64,000 bases of DNA from Micromonospora sp. NBC_01813. GTDB lineage: Bacteria > Actinomycetota > Actinomycetes > Mycobacteriales > Micromonosporaceae. The translations under genes were made by a program, and so were the position numbers. Below, piece after piece: positions 56,640-63,437 of this stretch. Where the stretch lies: the NCBI RefSeq assembly GCF_035917335.1, contig NZ_CP109067.1, positions 2,727,001 to 2,791,000 of the forward strand, given 5' to 3'. The notes beneath the pieces were generated by a model, which was not told the DNA's origin, made no database searches, and worked only from the letters and a program-made list of their open reading frames with translations. Position 1 is the first letter of the stretch. The number at the start of each line of letters is the position of its first letter.

Positions 56640-57863
56640 TCAGTCCCGGGGGTCGTGCGGGTCGAGACCGTGCAGCGGGAACACCGCTTTGCGGGTCGCC
56701 ATGATCGCCCGGTCCACCGGGTCGGGGTCGCCGCCGGGTTGCCACGGCACGAAGTCCGGGTCGACGTCGTCGGTCATCCGCAGCGGGACCTGCCGGCCGG
56801 GGCAGCGGGCGGCGGCGAGCGCACGCCAACGCGGCGGGGTCAGCGTCGCCGGGTGCAGCGGCGCGCCGACGGCCACCGCCAGCAGGTGGGTCCAGGCCCG
56901 GGGCACCACCTCGACGAGGGCGTACCCGCCGCCGCCGGTGGCCACCCACCGCCCGTCGCACAGCTCGTCGGCGAGGGCACGCAGCGCCAGGTACGCGGCC
57001 CGCTGGCCGTCGACGCTCAGCCCGAGGTCGGCGAGCGGGTCGAGCCGGTGGGCGTCGGCGCCGCACTGGGTGACCAGCAACTGGGGTCGGAAGGCGCGCA
57101 GCAGCGACGGCACCACCGCGTGGAAGGCCCGCAGCCAGCCGGCGTCGCCGGTGCCCGACGGCAGCGCCACGTTGGCCGCGCCGCCCTGCGCAGCCGGACC
57201 GCCGACCTCGTCGGGGAAACCGGTGCCGGGGAACAACGCCAGTGGGGTCTCGTGCAGGCTGATGGTGAGCACCCGGGGGTCGTCGTAGAAGATCTCCTGC
57301 ACCCCGTCGCCGTGATGCACGTCGATGTCGACGTACGCGACCCGCTCGGCGCCCAGGTCGAGCAGGCGGGCGATCGCGACCGCCGGATCGTTGTAGACGC
57401 AGAAGCCGGCGGCCCGGTCCGCCATCGCGTGGTGCAGCCCGCCGGAGACGTTGACCGCCCGCCGGGCGTCACCGCGCCAGACCGCCTCGGCGGCGGCCAT
57501 CGTGGCCCCGGCGACCAGCGCGCTGGCCTCGTGCATCCCGGCGAACGTCGGATTGTCCGGGGTGCCCAGGCCGTACCCGGAGAAGAACGGATCCTCGTGG
57601 GCGACCCGGACGGCGTCGAGGTAGTCGGGCCGGTGCACCCGGGTCAGCGCCGCGTCGTCGGCCGGCTCCGGCGTGAGCAGGCGGACCCCGGCCCGGTCCA
57701 GCAGACCGAACTCGCGGGCCAGCGCGATGGTCAACTCGACGCGTACCGGGTCCAGCGGATGGTCGCCCAGGTCGTACGCCAGCAGGCGTTCATCCCAGAC
57801 GACCAGCGTCGCGTCCGACCCCTGGCCCGTCCCGCCTGTCATCTCGCCCGTCGCCTCCGGCAT
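56640..57863 (-). CDS. acuC: AcuC-type histone deacetylase family protein
   Basis: The 407-residue zinc hydrolase removes acetyl groups from lysine, classically on acetyl-CoA synthetase. Motifs are VSGGLHHAM, GFCVYNDPAVAIA, VAYVDIDVHHGDGVQEIFY (Asp and His zinc ligands), PLALFPGTGF and TQCGADAHRLDPLADL. ATG 57863 begins four bases after the rhodanese stop; ATG 57842 is an alternative. Confidence 0.93.
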   Translation of the reverse strand: MPEATGEMTGGTGQGSDATLVVWDERLLAYDLGDHPLDPVRVELTIALAREFGLLDRAGVRLLTPEPADDAALTRVHRPDYLDAVRVAHEDPFFSGYGLGTPDNPTFAGMHEASALVAGATMAAAEAVWRGDARRAVNVSGGLHHAMADRAAGFCVYNDPAVAIARLLDLGAERVAYVDIDVHHGDGVQEIFYDDPRVLTISLHETPLALFPGTGFPDEVGGPAAQGGAANVALPSGTGDAGWLRAFHAVVPSLLRAFRPQLLVTQCGADAHRLDPLADLGLSVDGQRAAYLALRALADELCDGRWVATGGGGYALVEVVPRAWTHLLAVAVGAPLHPATLTPPRWRALAAARCPGRQVPLRMTDDVDPDFVPWQPGGDPDPVDRAIMATRKAVFPLHGLDPHDPRD

Positions 57864-57867
57864 CTGG

Positions 57868-58722
57868 TCATCGTTGCACGGGCCGGTCCGGATCGGTGAT
57901 CCACTCACTCCAGGAACCGACGTAGAGCGCCGCGTCGGTGCGGCCGGCGCGGTGCAGCGCGAGCACCGTGTGCGCGGCGGTGACCCCGGACCCGCAGTAC
58001 GCCGCGACCGGGTCGTCGGGGCGCAGCCCGACCTCGGCGAACCGGTCCCGCACCGTGTCGGCGTCGCGCAGCCGACCGGTGCCGTCGAGGTGCTGGGTGG
58101 TCGGCAGGTTGACCGCGCCCGGGATGTGACCGGCGACCGGGTCGACCGGCTCCCGCTCGCCACGGAAGCGCTCCGGGGCGCGTACGTCGATCAGCAGTCC
58201 GCCGGCGGTGGGCAGCCGGCCGGCGGCGTCGGCGTCGAGCACCGGCAGGCCGCCCGGCCGTACCGTGATGTCGCCCGGCGGCGGCGTCGGCACCTCGGCG
58301 GTGACCGGCAGGCCGGCGGCGAGCCAGGCCGGGTAGCCGCCGTCGAGCACCCAGGTCGGCCGGTGCCCGGCCCAGCGCAGGGTCCACCAGGCGCGGGCGG
58401 CGGCGGCACCGTCACCGGCGTCGTAGACGACCACCGGGTGACCGGTCCGCACGCCGGCGGCCCGCAGGGCGGACTGCAGCTCCGCCGGCTCCGGCAGTGG
58501 GTGCCGGCCGCCGGCACCGGGTGGACCGCAGAGTTCGGTGTCCAGGTCGACGAAGACGGCGCCCGGCAGATGCCCGGCGACGTAGTCGGTGCGCCCGGGT
58601 GAACCGGTCAGCCGCCAGCGGACGTCGAGCACCGTCGGCGGTGTGCCGGTGATCGCGGCGGCGAGCTCGGATACGGCGACGGTAGGGTCATCGGCAACGA
58701 ACACCGGCCCAGTCAACACCAT
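57868..58722 (-). CDS. Two-domain rhodanese sulfurtransferase
   Basis: The 284-residue protein has two rhodanese domains. The first is inactive (VVVYDAGDGAAAAR carries no Cys); the second has the active loop YCGSGVTA. LIDVRAPERFRGE and AGHIPGAVNLP are family segments. It transfers sulfur from thiosulfate or 3-mercaptopyruvate. ATG 58722 and GTG 58719 are both possible starts. It is the first gene of a three-gene operon with acuC and the acyltransferase. Confidence 0.92.
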   Translation of the reverse strand: MVLTGPVFVADDPTVAVSELAAAITGTPPTVLDVRWRLTGSPGRTDYVAGHLPGAVFVDLDTELCGPPGAGGRHPLPEPAELQSALRAAGVRTGHPVVVYDAGDGAAAARAWWTLRWAGHRPTWVLDGGYPAWLAAGLPVTAEVPTPPPGDITVRPGGLPVLDADAAGRLPTAGGLLIDVRAPERFRGEREPVDPVAGHIPGAVNLPTTQHLDGTGRLRDADTVRDRFAEVGLRPDDPVAAYCGSGVTAAHTVLALHRAGRTDAALYVGSWSEWITDPDRPVQR

Positions 58723-58908
58723 GCCGGCCCGCGCCTGTCCGCTACCACGCGTCCGATACGGCTGGTTATCGGCATTGCAGGGTAGCATTGAACACTGGAG
58801 GGCAGCAGACCGTGAATGATCTTGTCGAGACGACAGAGTGTCTAGTTACCTTCAGTAGGACCGTACCAGGATCCGCCACGATCGGACAACCAGGTACAGG
58901 GAGCCACG

Positions 58909-59031
58909 ATGAGCAGTGCAGACCTTCCCCAGAGCGTCCGCGACCACTTCCGCAACCTCGGCCGCGAGCACGGCCGGCGACTTGCCGAGCGGGAGCGCCA
59001 GGCCACAACCCCGACGCCGAACCGCGGCTGA
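58909..59031 (+). CDS. Small basic hypothetical protein (40 residues)
   Basis: A 40-residue frame with SADLPQSVRDHFRNLGREHG and RRLAERERQATT, likely one helix and a Pro/Thr tail. AGGGAGCC lies at a good distance before the ATG, and a strong terminator follows 21 bases after the stop. No family is known. It is the first gene of the region that looks mobile. Confidence 0.65.
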   Translation: MSSADLPQSVRDHFRNLGREHGRRLAERERQATTPTPNRG

Positions 59032-59051
59032 CGACGCAACAGCCGGAACAC

Positions 59052-59085
59052 GAAGCGGCCCCCCGGTTACTCGGGGGGCCGCTTC
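59052..59085 (+). terminator. Strong terminator after the 40-residue gene
   Basis: A perfect 14-bp stem (59052-59065 with 59072-59085) around GTTACT, followed by TCTAT. The 180 bases between it and the next gene hold a weaker hairpin (CACCCCC at 59190, GGGGGTG at 59205) that may end the minus-strand gene at 59268. Confidence 0.7.
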
Positions 59086-59267
59086 TCTATGTGGACCCCG
59101 GGGCGCCCGCCCGGATCTCCCATCCTTGCCCCGACTCAAGCGGGGATGCGGCCGGGCTAGTAGCGACCGCGCAAACCCGACGCCCGGGGCACCCCCCTCT
59201 CCAAGGGGGTGGCGGATCCCCGAACAACGGGCTAGCAGGGAGCGGTAAGGCGCGACGCCCCGGGGGG

Positions 59268-59744
59268 CTAGGTGGGCCCGTGCGGCTTCTGCCGCACTGT
59301 GGCCGGGGCGGGGGTGCTCCCGAGGGGGCGCACCGTGCACCCGAGCCCGTCAGGTCTCTTGGTGCACCCCTTCGGGGGATTGAGTCCGTGGGTGGCACAC
59401 GCGGGCTTGTCGCCCTCTGCTGAGCACTCAAGAATCAAGGTCGCCGGGGCGAGGCACCAGGGGCACACCGAGGTCTGTCCGCGTCGGTAGACCGCACCTG
59501 GACGGTCGAGCGCGTCCCGGTACGCCTGGACGTTGACCGTCTTGCCGTCACGGTCAGCGTCCCCCGGCTTGATCTCGACCCCGCTGATCAGCACCCACGT
59601 GCGCCACTCCGGCGCCGGCCACACCTCGACTACCCGGAGCTGGACCGGGCGATCCGCGGCTAAATGGTCGACCTGCCGGAGGATCACCAGATCCCCGGGG
59701 CACACCGGGAGTTCGGACTCGATGCCGTCGAGGCCCGTTATCAC
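59268..59744 (-). CDS. Hypothetical protein with Cys-rich half
   Basis: The 158-residue protein starts GTG 59744, overlapping the previous stop (GTGA). The first half has LPVCPGDLVILRQVDHLAADRPVQLRVVEVW, a beta-barrel-like segment; the second half has VCPWCLAPATLILECSAEGDKPACATHG, a possible zinc ribbon. No family is recognised. It lies in a likely mobile region. Confidence 0.6.
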   Translation of the reverse strand: MITGLDGIESELPVCPGDLVILRQVDHLAADRPVQLRVVEVWPAPEWRTWVLISGVEIKPGDADRDGKTVNVQAYRDALDRPGAVYRRGQTSVCPWCLAPATLILECSAEGDKPACATHGLNPPKGCTKRPDGLGCTVRPLGSTPAPATVRQKPHGPT

Positions 59745-59923
59745 TTGGCACCCCCGGGCAACGGTGGCTCCTGGAGGCCGAGCGTCCGGAGCACGATGCG
59801 CACGCGCCGTGCCCTGCCGGGATCCCACCGGTCCAGGATGGCGAGCGCCCGGGAGAACGGTCGACACGGCGCCTCGGATTCGCACGTCGGACAGTCTCCG
59901 TGCCGGGACGGCATGTGCCCCAT
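59741..59923 (-). CDS. Small Cys-motif hypothetical protein
   Basis: A 60-residue frame (ATG 59923) with HGDCPTCESEAPCRPFSR, a C-x2-C-x5-C motif, then a basic helix ending in PGGAK. GTG 59983 would add 20 residues. The overlap with the next gene (GTGA) supports coding. Weak ribosome sites leave the start uncertain. Confidence 0.5.
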   Translation of the reverse strand: MGHMPSRHGDCPTCESEAPCRPFSRALAILDRWDPGRARRVRIVLRTLGLQEPPLPGGAK

Positions 59924-60255
59924 GATGTCATCCCGCGCGCTCAGCGTTCCCCGAGCGATCTCGACGGACTCCGCAAGGGTCACCCTCGGGCCGACGACTG
60001 CACCCTCGGCGGCGACCAGGCGGAAGCGCCGGTCCTGATCCGGGTTCGTCTCCCCCGGGGTGCGCTGCGGGAGTGGCGGTCGCCCGGGGGTGGCGCCTCC
60101 GCTTGGCGGCGTTCCTATCGAGACGTACCGGGCCAGCCGGGGCGTCCCTCCGATTCCGTCGTTCCTGGGCACTGCTCTTACCCCCTCGGGTGGAGTCGAA
60201 CGGGGTTGCACTGTCCATTCACTCTCGACTGTGACCGCCCAGTGACGGAAGATGG
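59924..60255. other. Divergent gap between small Cys gene and XRE gene
   Basis: This roughly 330-base gap separates the minus-strand small gene from the plus-strand XRE gene and must hold their promoters. Frames through it have poor codon use. I see no strong hairpin; a TTGCAC at about 60207 could be part of the XRE promoter. Confidence 0.4.
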
Positions 60256-61113
60256 ATGGACCACACTGGCTCACAACAGATCCCCGGGAGCGCCCAATTG
60301 GCAGACGTGAACGAATTTAGGCACGCGCTCAAGGCTGAGCGGATGGCCCGGGGGATGTCGCAGGACGCGCTAGGTGCCCAGGTGCACGTCACGGGGTCGC
60401 AGATAGGGAACTACGAGTCGGGCAGGTCCGTCCCACCGGAGGACGTTGCGAGCCGCCTGGACACCGTGTTGTCCGCCGATGGGGAGCTTGCCAAGCAGGC
60501 AGAAGCGGCGAGGGCAGGAGCGGTTGCGCCATGGATGCGACCGTGGGCGGCGACCGAACAGTTGGCCATGATGCTGCGGTGGTGGGAGCCATCAATCATC
60601 CCTGGAATCCTTCAGACCGAGGCTTACGCGCGCTCGGTGATTGCGGCCGGGCCACACACGGACGCCCAGGTGGAAGCGATAACCCGGGACCGCCTGGAGC
60701 GCCAGTCCATCCTTGACCGCCCGGTTCCCGTAGGGCTGACCGCGATTATGGACGAGGCCGCGTTGCGGCACGGGGATCCCGAGGTCATGAAAGAGCAACT
60801 TGATCACTTGATCGACATCGGACACCGACCCGGCGTGCACGTGCGGGTGGTGCCCATGGGTGCCGGGATGTACGCCGGGTTGACCGGGGCTTTCGTGCTC
60901 GCCACTCTGCCCGACGGCGGAACAGTGGCCTACTGCGATGACCAGGTGGAGGGCAAGATCATCAAGCGCGCAATCGAGCTGCGCCGGCTGGTCACCGTAT
61001 GGGAAGCTATCTGCGCTCAAGCGCTACCCTGGAAGATGTCCCGAGACCTGATTCTAAGGATGATCGATGAACACGAGCGAGCCAGCATGGCGCACGTCCA
61101 GCCGCAGCGGTAG
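60256..61113 (+). CDS. XRE helix-turn-helix regulator with DUF5753 domain
   Basis: The 285-residue protein has an N-terminal XRE helix-turn-helix (LKAERMARGMSQDALGAQV and GSQIGNYESGRS) and a DUF5753 domain (WEPSIIPGILQTEAYAR, LTAIMDEAALRH, GAFVLATLPDGGTVAYCDD). These regulators are highly expanded in actinobacteria and pair with a DUF397 protein encoded next door, as here. The ATG 60256 follows GGAAG. It overlaps the DUF397 gene by 47 bases. Confidence 0.9.
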   Translation: MDHTGSQQIPGSAQLADVNEFRHALKAERMARGMSQDALGAQVHVTGSQIGNYESGRSVPPEDVASRLDTVLSADGELAKQAEAARAGAVAPWMRPWAATEQLAMMLRWWEPSIIPGILQTEAYARSVIAAGPHTDAQVEAITRDRLERQSILDRPVPVGLTAIMDEAALRHGDPEVMKEQLDHLIDIGHRPGVHVRVVPMGAGMYAGLTGAFVLATLPDGGTVAYCDDQVEGKIIKRAIELRRLVTVWEAICAQALPWKMSRDLILRMIDEHERASMAHVQPQR

Positions 61114-61255
61114 CAACGGCGGCGTCTGCGTCGAAGTCGCGGACAACCTCCCCGGCCGGGTCCTCGTCCGAGACACCAAGGACCGCGACGGTGGCACCCT
61201 AACCTTCGGCCCGGACGCGTGGTCGAGCTTCGTCGGGTTCGCCAAGCAGCACTGA
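61067..61255 (+). CDS. DUF397 domain protein
   Basis: The 62-residue protein matches DUF397: AWRTSSRSGSNGGVCVEVAD, LVRDTKDRDGGTLTF and WSSFVGFAK. These small proteins bind or modulate the adjacent XRE-DUF5753 regulator. AAGGA lies six bases before the ATG. The 47-base overlap with the upstream gene is unusually long. Confidence 0.92.
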   Translation: MNTSEPAWRTSSRSGSNGGVCVEVADNLPGRVLVRDTKDRDGGTLTFGPDAWSSFVGFAKQH

Positions 61256-61269
61256 CCCGGGAACGCAAA

Positions 61270-61305
61270 AAGGCCCGGCTCCCTGGAAGCAGGGAGCCGG
61301 GCCTT
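61270..61305 (-). terminator. Intrinsic terminator with T tract, minus-strand operon
   Basis: A perfect 15-bp stem (61270-61284 with 61291-61305) around GGAAGC. On the minus strand it is followed by a run of T (CCTTTTTGCG), the classical form, so it mainly ends the minus operon that finishes at 61340. It also follows the DUF397 gene by 15 bases and can serve that side. Confidence 0.8.
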
Positions 61306-61339
61306 AGTGTTTGCTCAGAGTTTCAGTTTTGAAACCGAC

Positions 61340-61447
61340 CTACTTCGGGTAGCCCCTCACGAGCCACCAGAGGCCGGCTGTGCACACGACCATGGTCCAC
61401 CAGAAGGCTTTGGCCAGCGGTGACGCCTTGCGAATCACGGACGACAT
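61340..61447 (-). CDS. Small single-pass membrane protein (35 residues)
   Basis: A 35-residue frame, ATG at 61447, stop TAG at 61342-61340: a basic start (SVIRKASPLAKAF), a hydrophobic helix rich in Trp (WWTMVVCTAGLWWLV) and a short end RGYPK. A perfect ribosome site AGGAGGTAA lies six bases before the ATG. It is the last gene before the terminator. Function unknown. Confidence 0.75.
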   Translation of the reverse strand: MSSVIRKASPLAKAFWWTMVVCTAGLWWLVRGYPK

Positions 61448-61477
61448 CAGGGTTACCTCCTCGCTCCCCTCTGGAGG

Positions 61478-61912
61478 CTAGTTGAACCAGGGGGTTGTCG
61501 ATACGGCCGTTCGGTCCACTCGATGTCCACCCTCCGCAGGAGTGAGCCAGTCACTGGGGGCGGCGTGGAACTGCTGGTACTTGACCAGCTCGCCGAGCAT
61601 CAGGTTGAACACCGTCGCGGCAGCGTGGTCCTCGTCCTCTTCGCCGCACATCCACTGCACCAGGTGTCGGAACGCGCTCGCCTTCGCGCGGGCCAGCTCG
61701 TCCGGACCCTGGGCCTTCTCCCAGTTGCGGTCGCCGTACTTCTCGGCGCCGCGTGTCATCAGGGCGGCCAGCCGGGTGAGCATCTGCTCGTCGTACGGCA
61801 GCCCCTCGACGAGGATCAGGTCGAAGCGCGGCTTCCCCTCCTGAGTGTCCCGTACCATCCCCGAGCCGTACTGCTCGCGCACCCCGGAGTCCTTGGTGGC
61901 GTAGGTGGTCAT
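61478..61912 (-). CDS. DUF5664 (phage-type dATP/dGTP diphosphohydrolase N-terminal) protein
   Basis: The 144-residue protein contains GKPRFDLILVEGLPYDEQMLTRLAALMTRGAEKYGDRNWEKAQG and AFRHLVQWMCGEEDEDHAAATVFNLMLGE, in blocks such as RFDLI, GAEKYG and EDHAAA, which match DUF5664. The family is common in phages and prophages. Its ATG overlaps the previous stop (ATGA). Only the N-terminal domain is present. Confidence 0.82.
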   Translation of the reverse strand: MTTYATKDSGVREQYGSGMVRDTQEGKPRFDLILVEGLPYDEQMLTRLAALMTRGAEKYGDRNWEKAQGPDELARAKASAFRHLVQWMCGEEDEDHAAATVFNLMLGELVKYQQFHAAPSDWLTPAEGGHRVDRTAVSTTPWFN

Positions 61913-62295
61913 GCTGCCACTCCCCTCTCCCACTCGTATTCGCCATCCTGCTCGTAGCCCTTGATCCAGGCGGCGTAGTGCTCGCCGCCGGTCAGGGCGC
62001 GGACCATCCGGTCGATGACCCACGCCTTGTGGTGCGCCCCGTCGTAGCCGCCGTGCTTGAATGCGATCGCCAGCGCCTCCGCGATCTGCGTCCGGGGGGC
62101 GTCCGCGACCTGCACGTACTTGGCGCGGAAGACGTCGAGGCGAGCGCAGCCCGCCCCCATGGCGTCCGTCGCCAGTCCGTTGGTGTAATAGTTGACCCAC
62201 CGGCCACCAGCGTCCACGGCGATACCGGTGACCGTGACGATGTGGTCCTCCCTGACCCAGACGCTGCCCTTCTCGGGCAGGGTGTGCCTGCTCAC
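61909..62295 (-). CDS. Hypothetical protein in a phage-like operon
   Basis: The 128-residue protein starts GTG 62295 (overlap GTGA with the upstream gene). Segments are VREDHIVTVTGIAVDAGGRWVNYYTNG and HKAWVIDRMVRALTGGEHYAAWIKGYEQDG. No family is recognised. Position between small zinc and DUF5664 genes suggests a phage or element function. Confidence 0.65.
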   Translation of the reverse strand: MSRHTLPEKGSVWVREDHIVTVTGIAVDAGGRWVNYYTNGLATDAMGAGCARLDVFRAKYVQVADAPRTQIAEALAIAFKHGGYDGAHHKAWVIDRMVRALTGGEHYAAWIKGYEQDGEYEWERGVAA

Positions 62296-62477
62296 TTCTC
62301 TCCCTCGGTCACGGTCAGCTCCGCGAGCGCGTAGGCGCACGGCGAGCACATGAACAGACGGATCGGCCGGTGTCCGCCGACAACTGCGGTCGGAGTTTCG
62401 ACCAGGACGAACTGGCCCTCATGGGCCCGGTTCGAGCACGCCATGTTGGCGCACCCTTCGAGCAACCGGGTCCTCAC
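62292..62477 (-). CDS. Small Cys-motif protein in a phage-like operon
   Basis: A 61-residue frame, GTG 62477 (overlap GTGA), or 50 residues from ATG 62444, which has GAAGGG ten bases before it. It has MACSNRAHEG near the start and FMCSPCAYAL near the end, a possible zinc site. No family is recognised. Confidence 0.6.
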   Translation of the reverse strand: MRTRLLEGCANMACSNRAHEGQFVLVETPTAVVGGHRPIRLFMCSPCAYALAELTVTEGEK

Positions 62478-62869
62478 TCGGTGGCCTTGTTCCACGCCGC
62501 GTAGACGCGGGCCTGGACGGCGGCGTCGTGCTCGGCGATCAGCCATGGCCGGGTGCCGTAGCTGGTCTCGTCACCCTGCCCGACGTAGCCAGCGAGCACG
62601 CCGTCCCCCGGAAGGGTGCGCACGAGCTGGCGAAAGATGAGGCCGACATTGACGATCGTGTCGGGCAGCACCGTCGTTGGGCGACCGGCGTCCAGGTCGG
62701 CCTCGGAGGCGAACACCAGCGCCGAGCACAGCATCTCGCCTTTGCCGTCTTCGATGGCAGGTAACTGCTCCCGGGGCTTCAGCGCGACGGCGAACGCGTC
62801 CTTGAAGTCGACCGGGCGGAAGTAGTGCGCGCTGACGGCGCGCGGACTGACGAATCGAGTGTCGGTCAT
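62474..62869 (-). CDS. Hypothetical protein in a phage-like operon
   Basis: The 131-residue protein starts ATG 62869 with GAGGAG six bases upstream; ATG 62890 would overlap the WhiB stop. Segments are YFRPVDFKDAFAVALKPREQLPAIEDGKGEMLCSALVF and TSYGTRPWLIAEHDAAVQARVYAAW. No family is recognised. Confidence 0.65.
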   Translation of the reverse strand: MTDTRFVSPRAVSAHYFRPVDFKDAFAVALKPREQLPAIEDGKGEMLCSALVFASEADLDAGRPTTVLPDTIVNVGLIFRQLVRTLPGDGVLAGYVGQGDETSYGTRPWLIAEHDAAVQARVYAAWNKATE

Positions 62870-62886
62870 GGTCATCTCCTCTGTGC

Positions 62887-63393
62887 TCATGCTGCTGTCG
62901 CTCGGCTCAGGTATCGCTGGAGGCTGCGACGTGAGATGCGCAGCTCCTCGGCGACTTCGTTCGGGGTGCGGCCAGCGGCCAACAGCTCGCGAGCCTGACT
63001 GGCACGCTGGTCGGCGCGGTCCCTCTGTACGACTGGGCCGCTCCGCTGCCCGGTCGACGCCGGCCTCGGGTTCTTTAGCAAGTTCTGCTTCAGTCGCGCG
63101 TTCCGGTTTCGATCGGCCACTCGCGACCTCTCGCGAGTGCGGACGACCCGTTCCACTTCGCGTGCGGCCTCCTCCCGCACCTCTGGGTCAGGGTGATGCT
63201 CGGCCATCCAGGCGTTGCGTTCTTCCGGCGTCTCGCCGCCCCATACGCCGTAGTGGTAGCCGCCTTCTCGGGCGGCCTCCCGGCAGTCGATCATCAACGG
63301 GCAGTTGAGACACAGCTCGACAGCCCTGCCGGCGGATTGAGCGCGGAAGAACAACTCCGCGCTCGACGGGTTGCACTGCCTGGACTTGTTCAT
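62887..63393 (-). CDS. WhiB-family Fe-S regulator with extra C-terminal helix-turn-helix
   Basis: The 168-residue protein has the WhiB Fe-S ligands C7, C28, C31 and C37 and the turn motif YGVWGGETPEER. WhiB proteins act with the sigma factor as iron-sulfur transcription regulators. Beyond the usual end is a basic stretch of about 60 residues and then NEVAEELRISRRSLQRYLS, a helix-turn-helix of the resolvase type. ATG 63393 follows AAGGA; ATG 63408 is an alternative. Confidence 0.85.
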   Translation of the reverse strand: MNKSRQCNPSSAELFFRAQSAGRAVELCLNCPLMIDCREAAREGGYHYGVWGGETPEERNAWMAEHHPDPEVREEAAREVERVVRTRERSRVADRNRNARLKQNLLKNPRPASTGQRSGPVVQRDRADQRASQARELLAAGRTPNEVAEELRISRRSLQRYLSRATAA

Positions 63394-63437
63394 GCCATTC
63401 CTTGCCATTTCTGGTGCTCGTAGGGTGTGGGTGGCTG

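Noticed and set aside
56638-57066. Upstream extension of the acyltransferase frame
   Set aside because: It runs through acuC with Arg/Pro-rich composition; GTG 56637 follows the acuC stop directly.
58723-58908. tRNA-type attachment site at the left edge of the island
   Set aside because: No cloverleaf or direct repeat pair could be found in this gap.
59900-60310. 136-codon plus-strand frame before the XRE gene
   Set aside because: Codon use is poor, there is no ribosome site, and it overlaps the likely control region.
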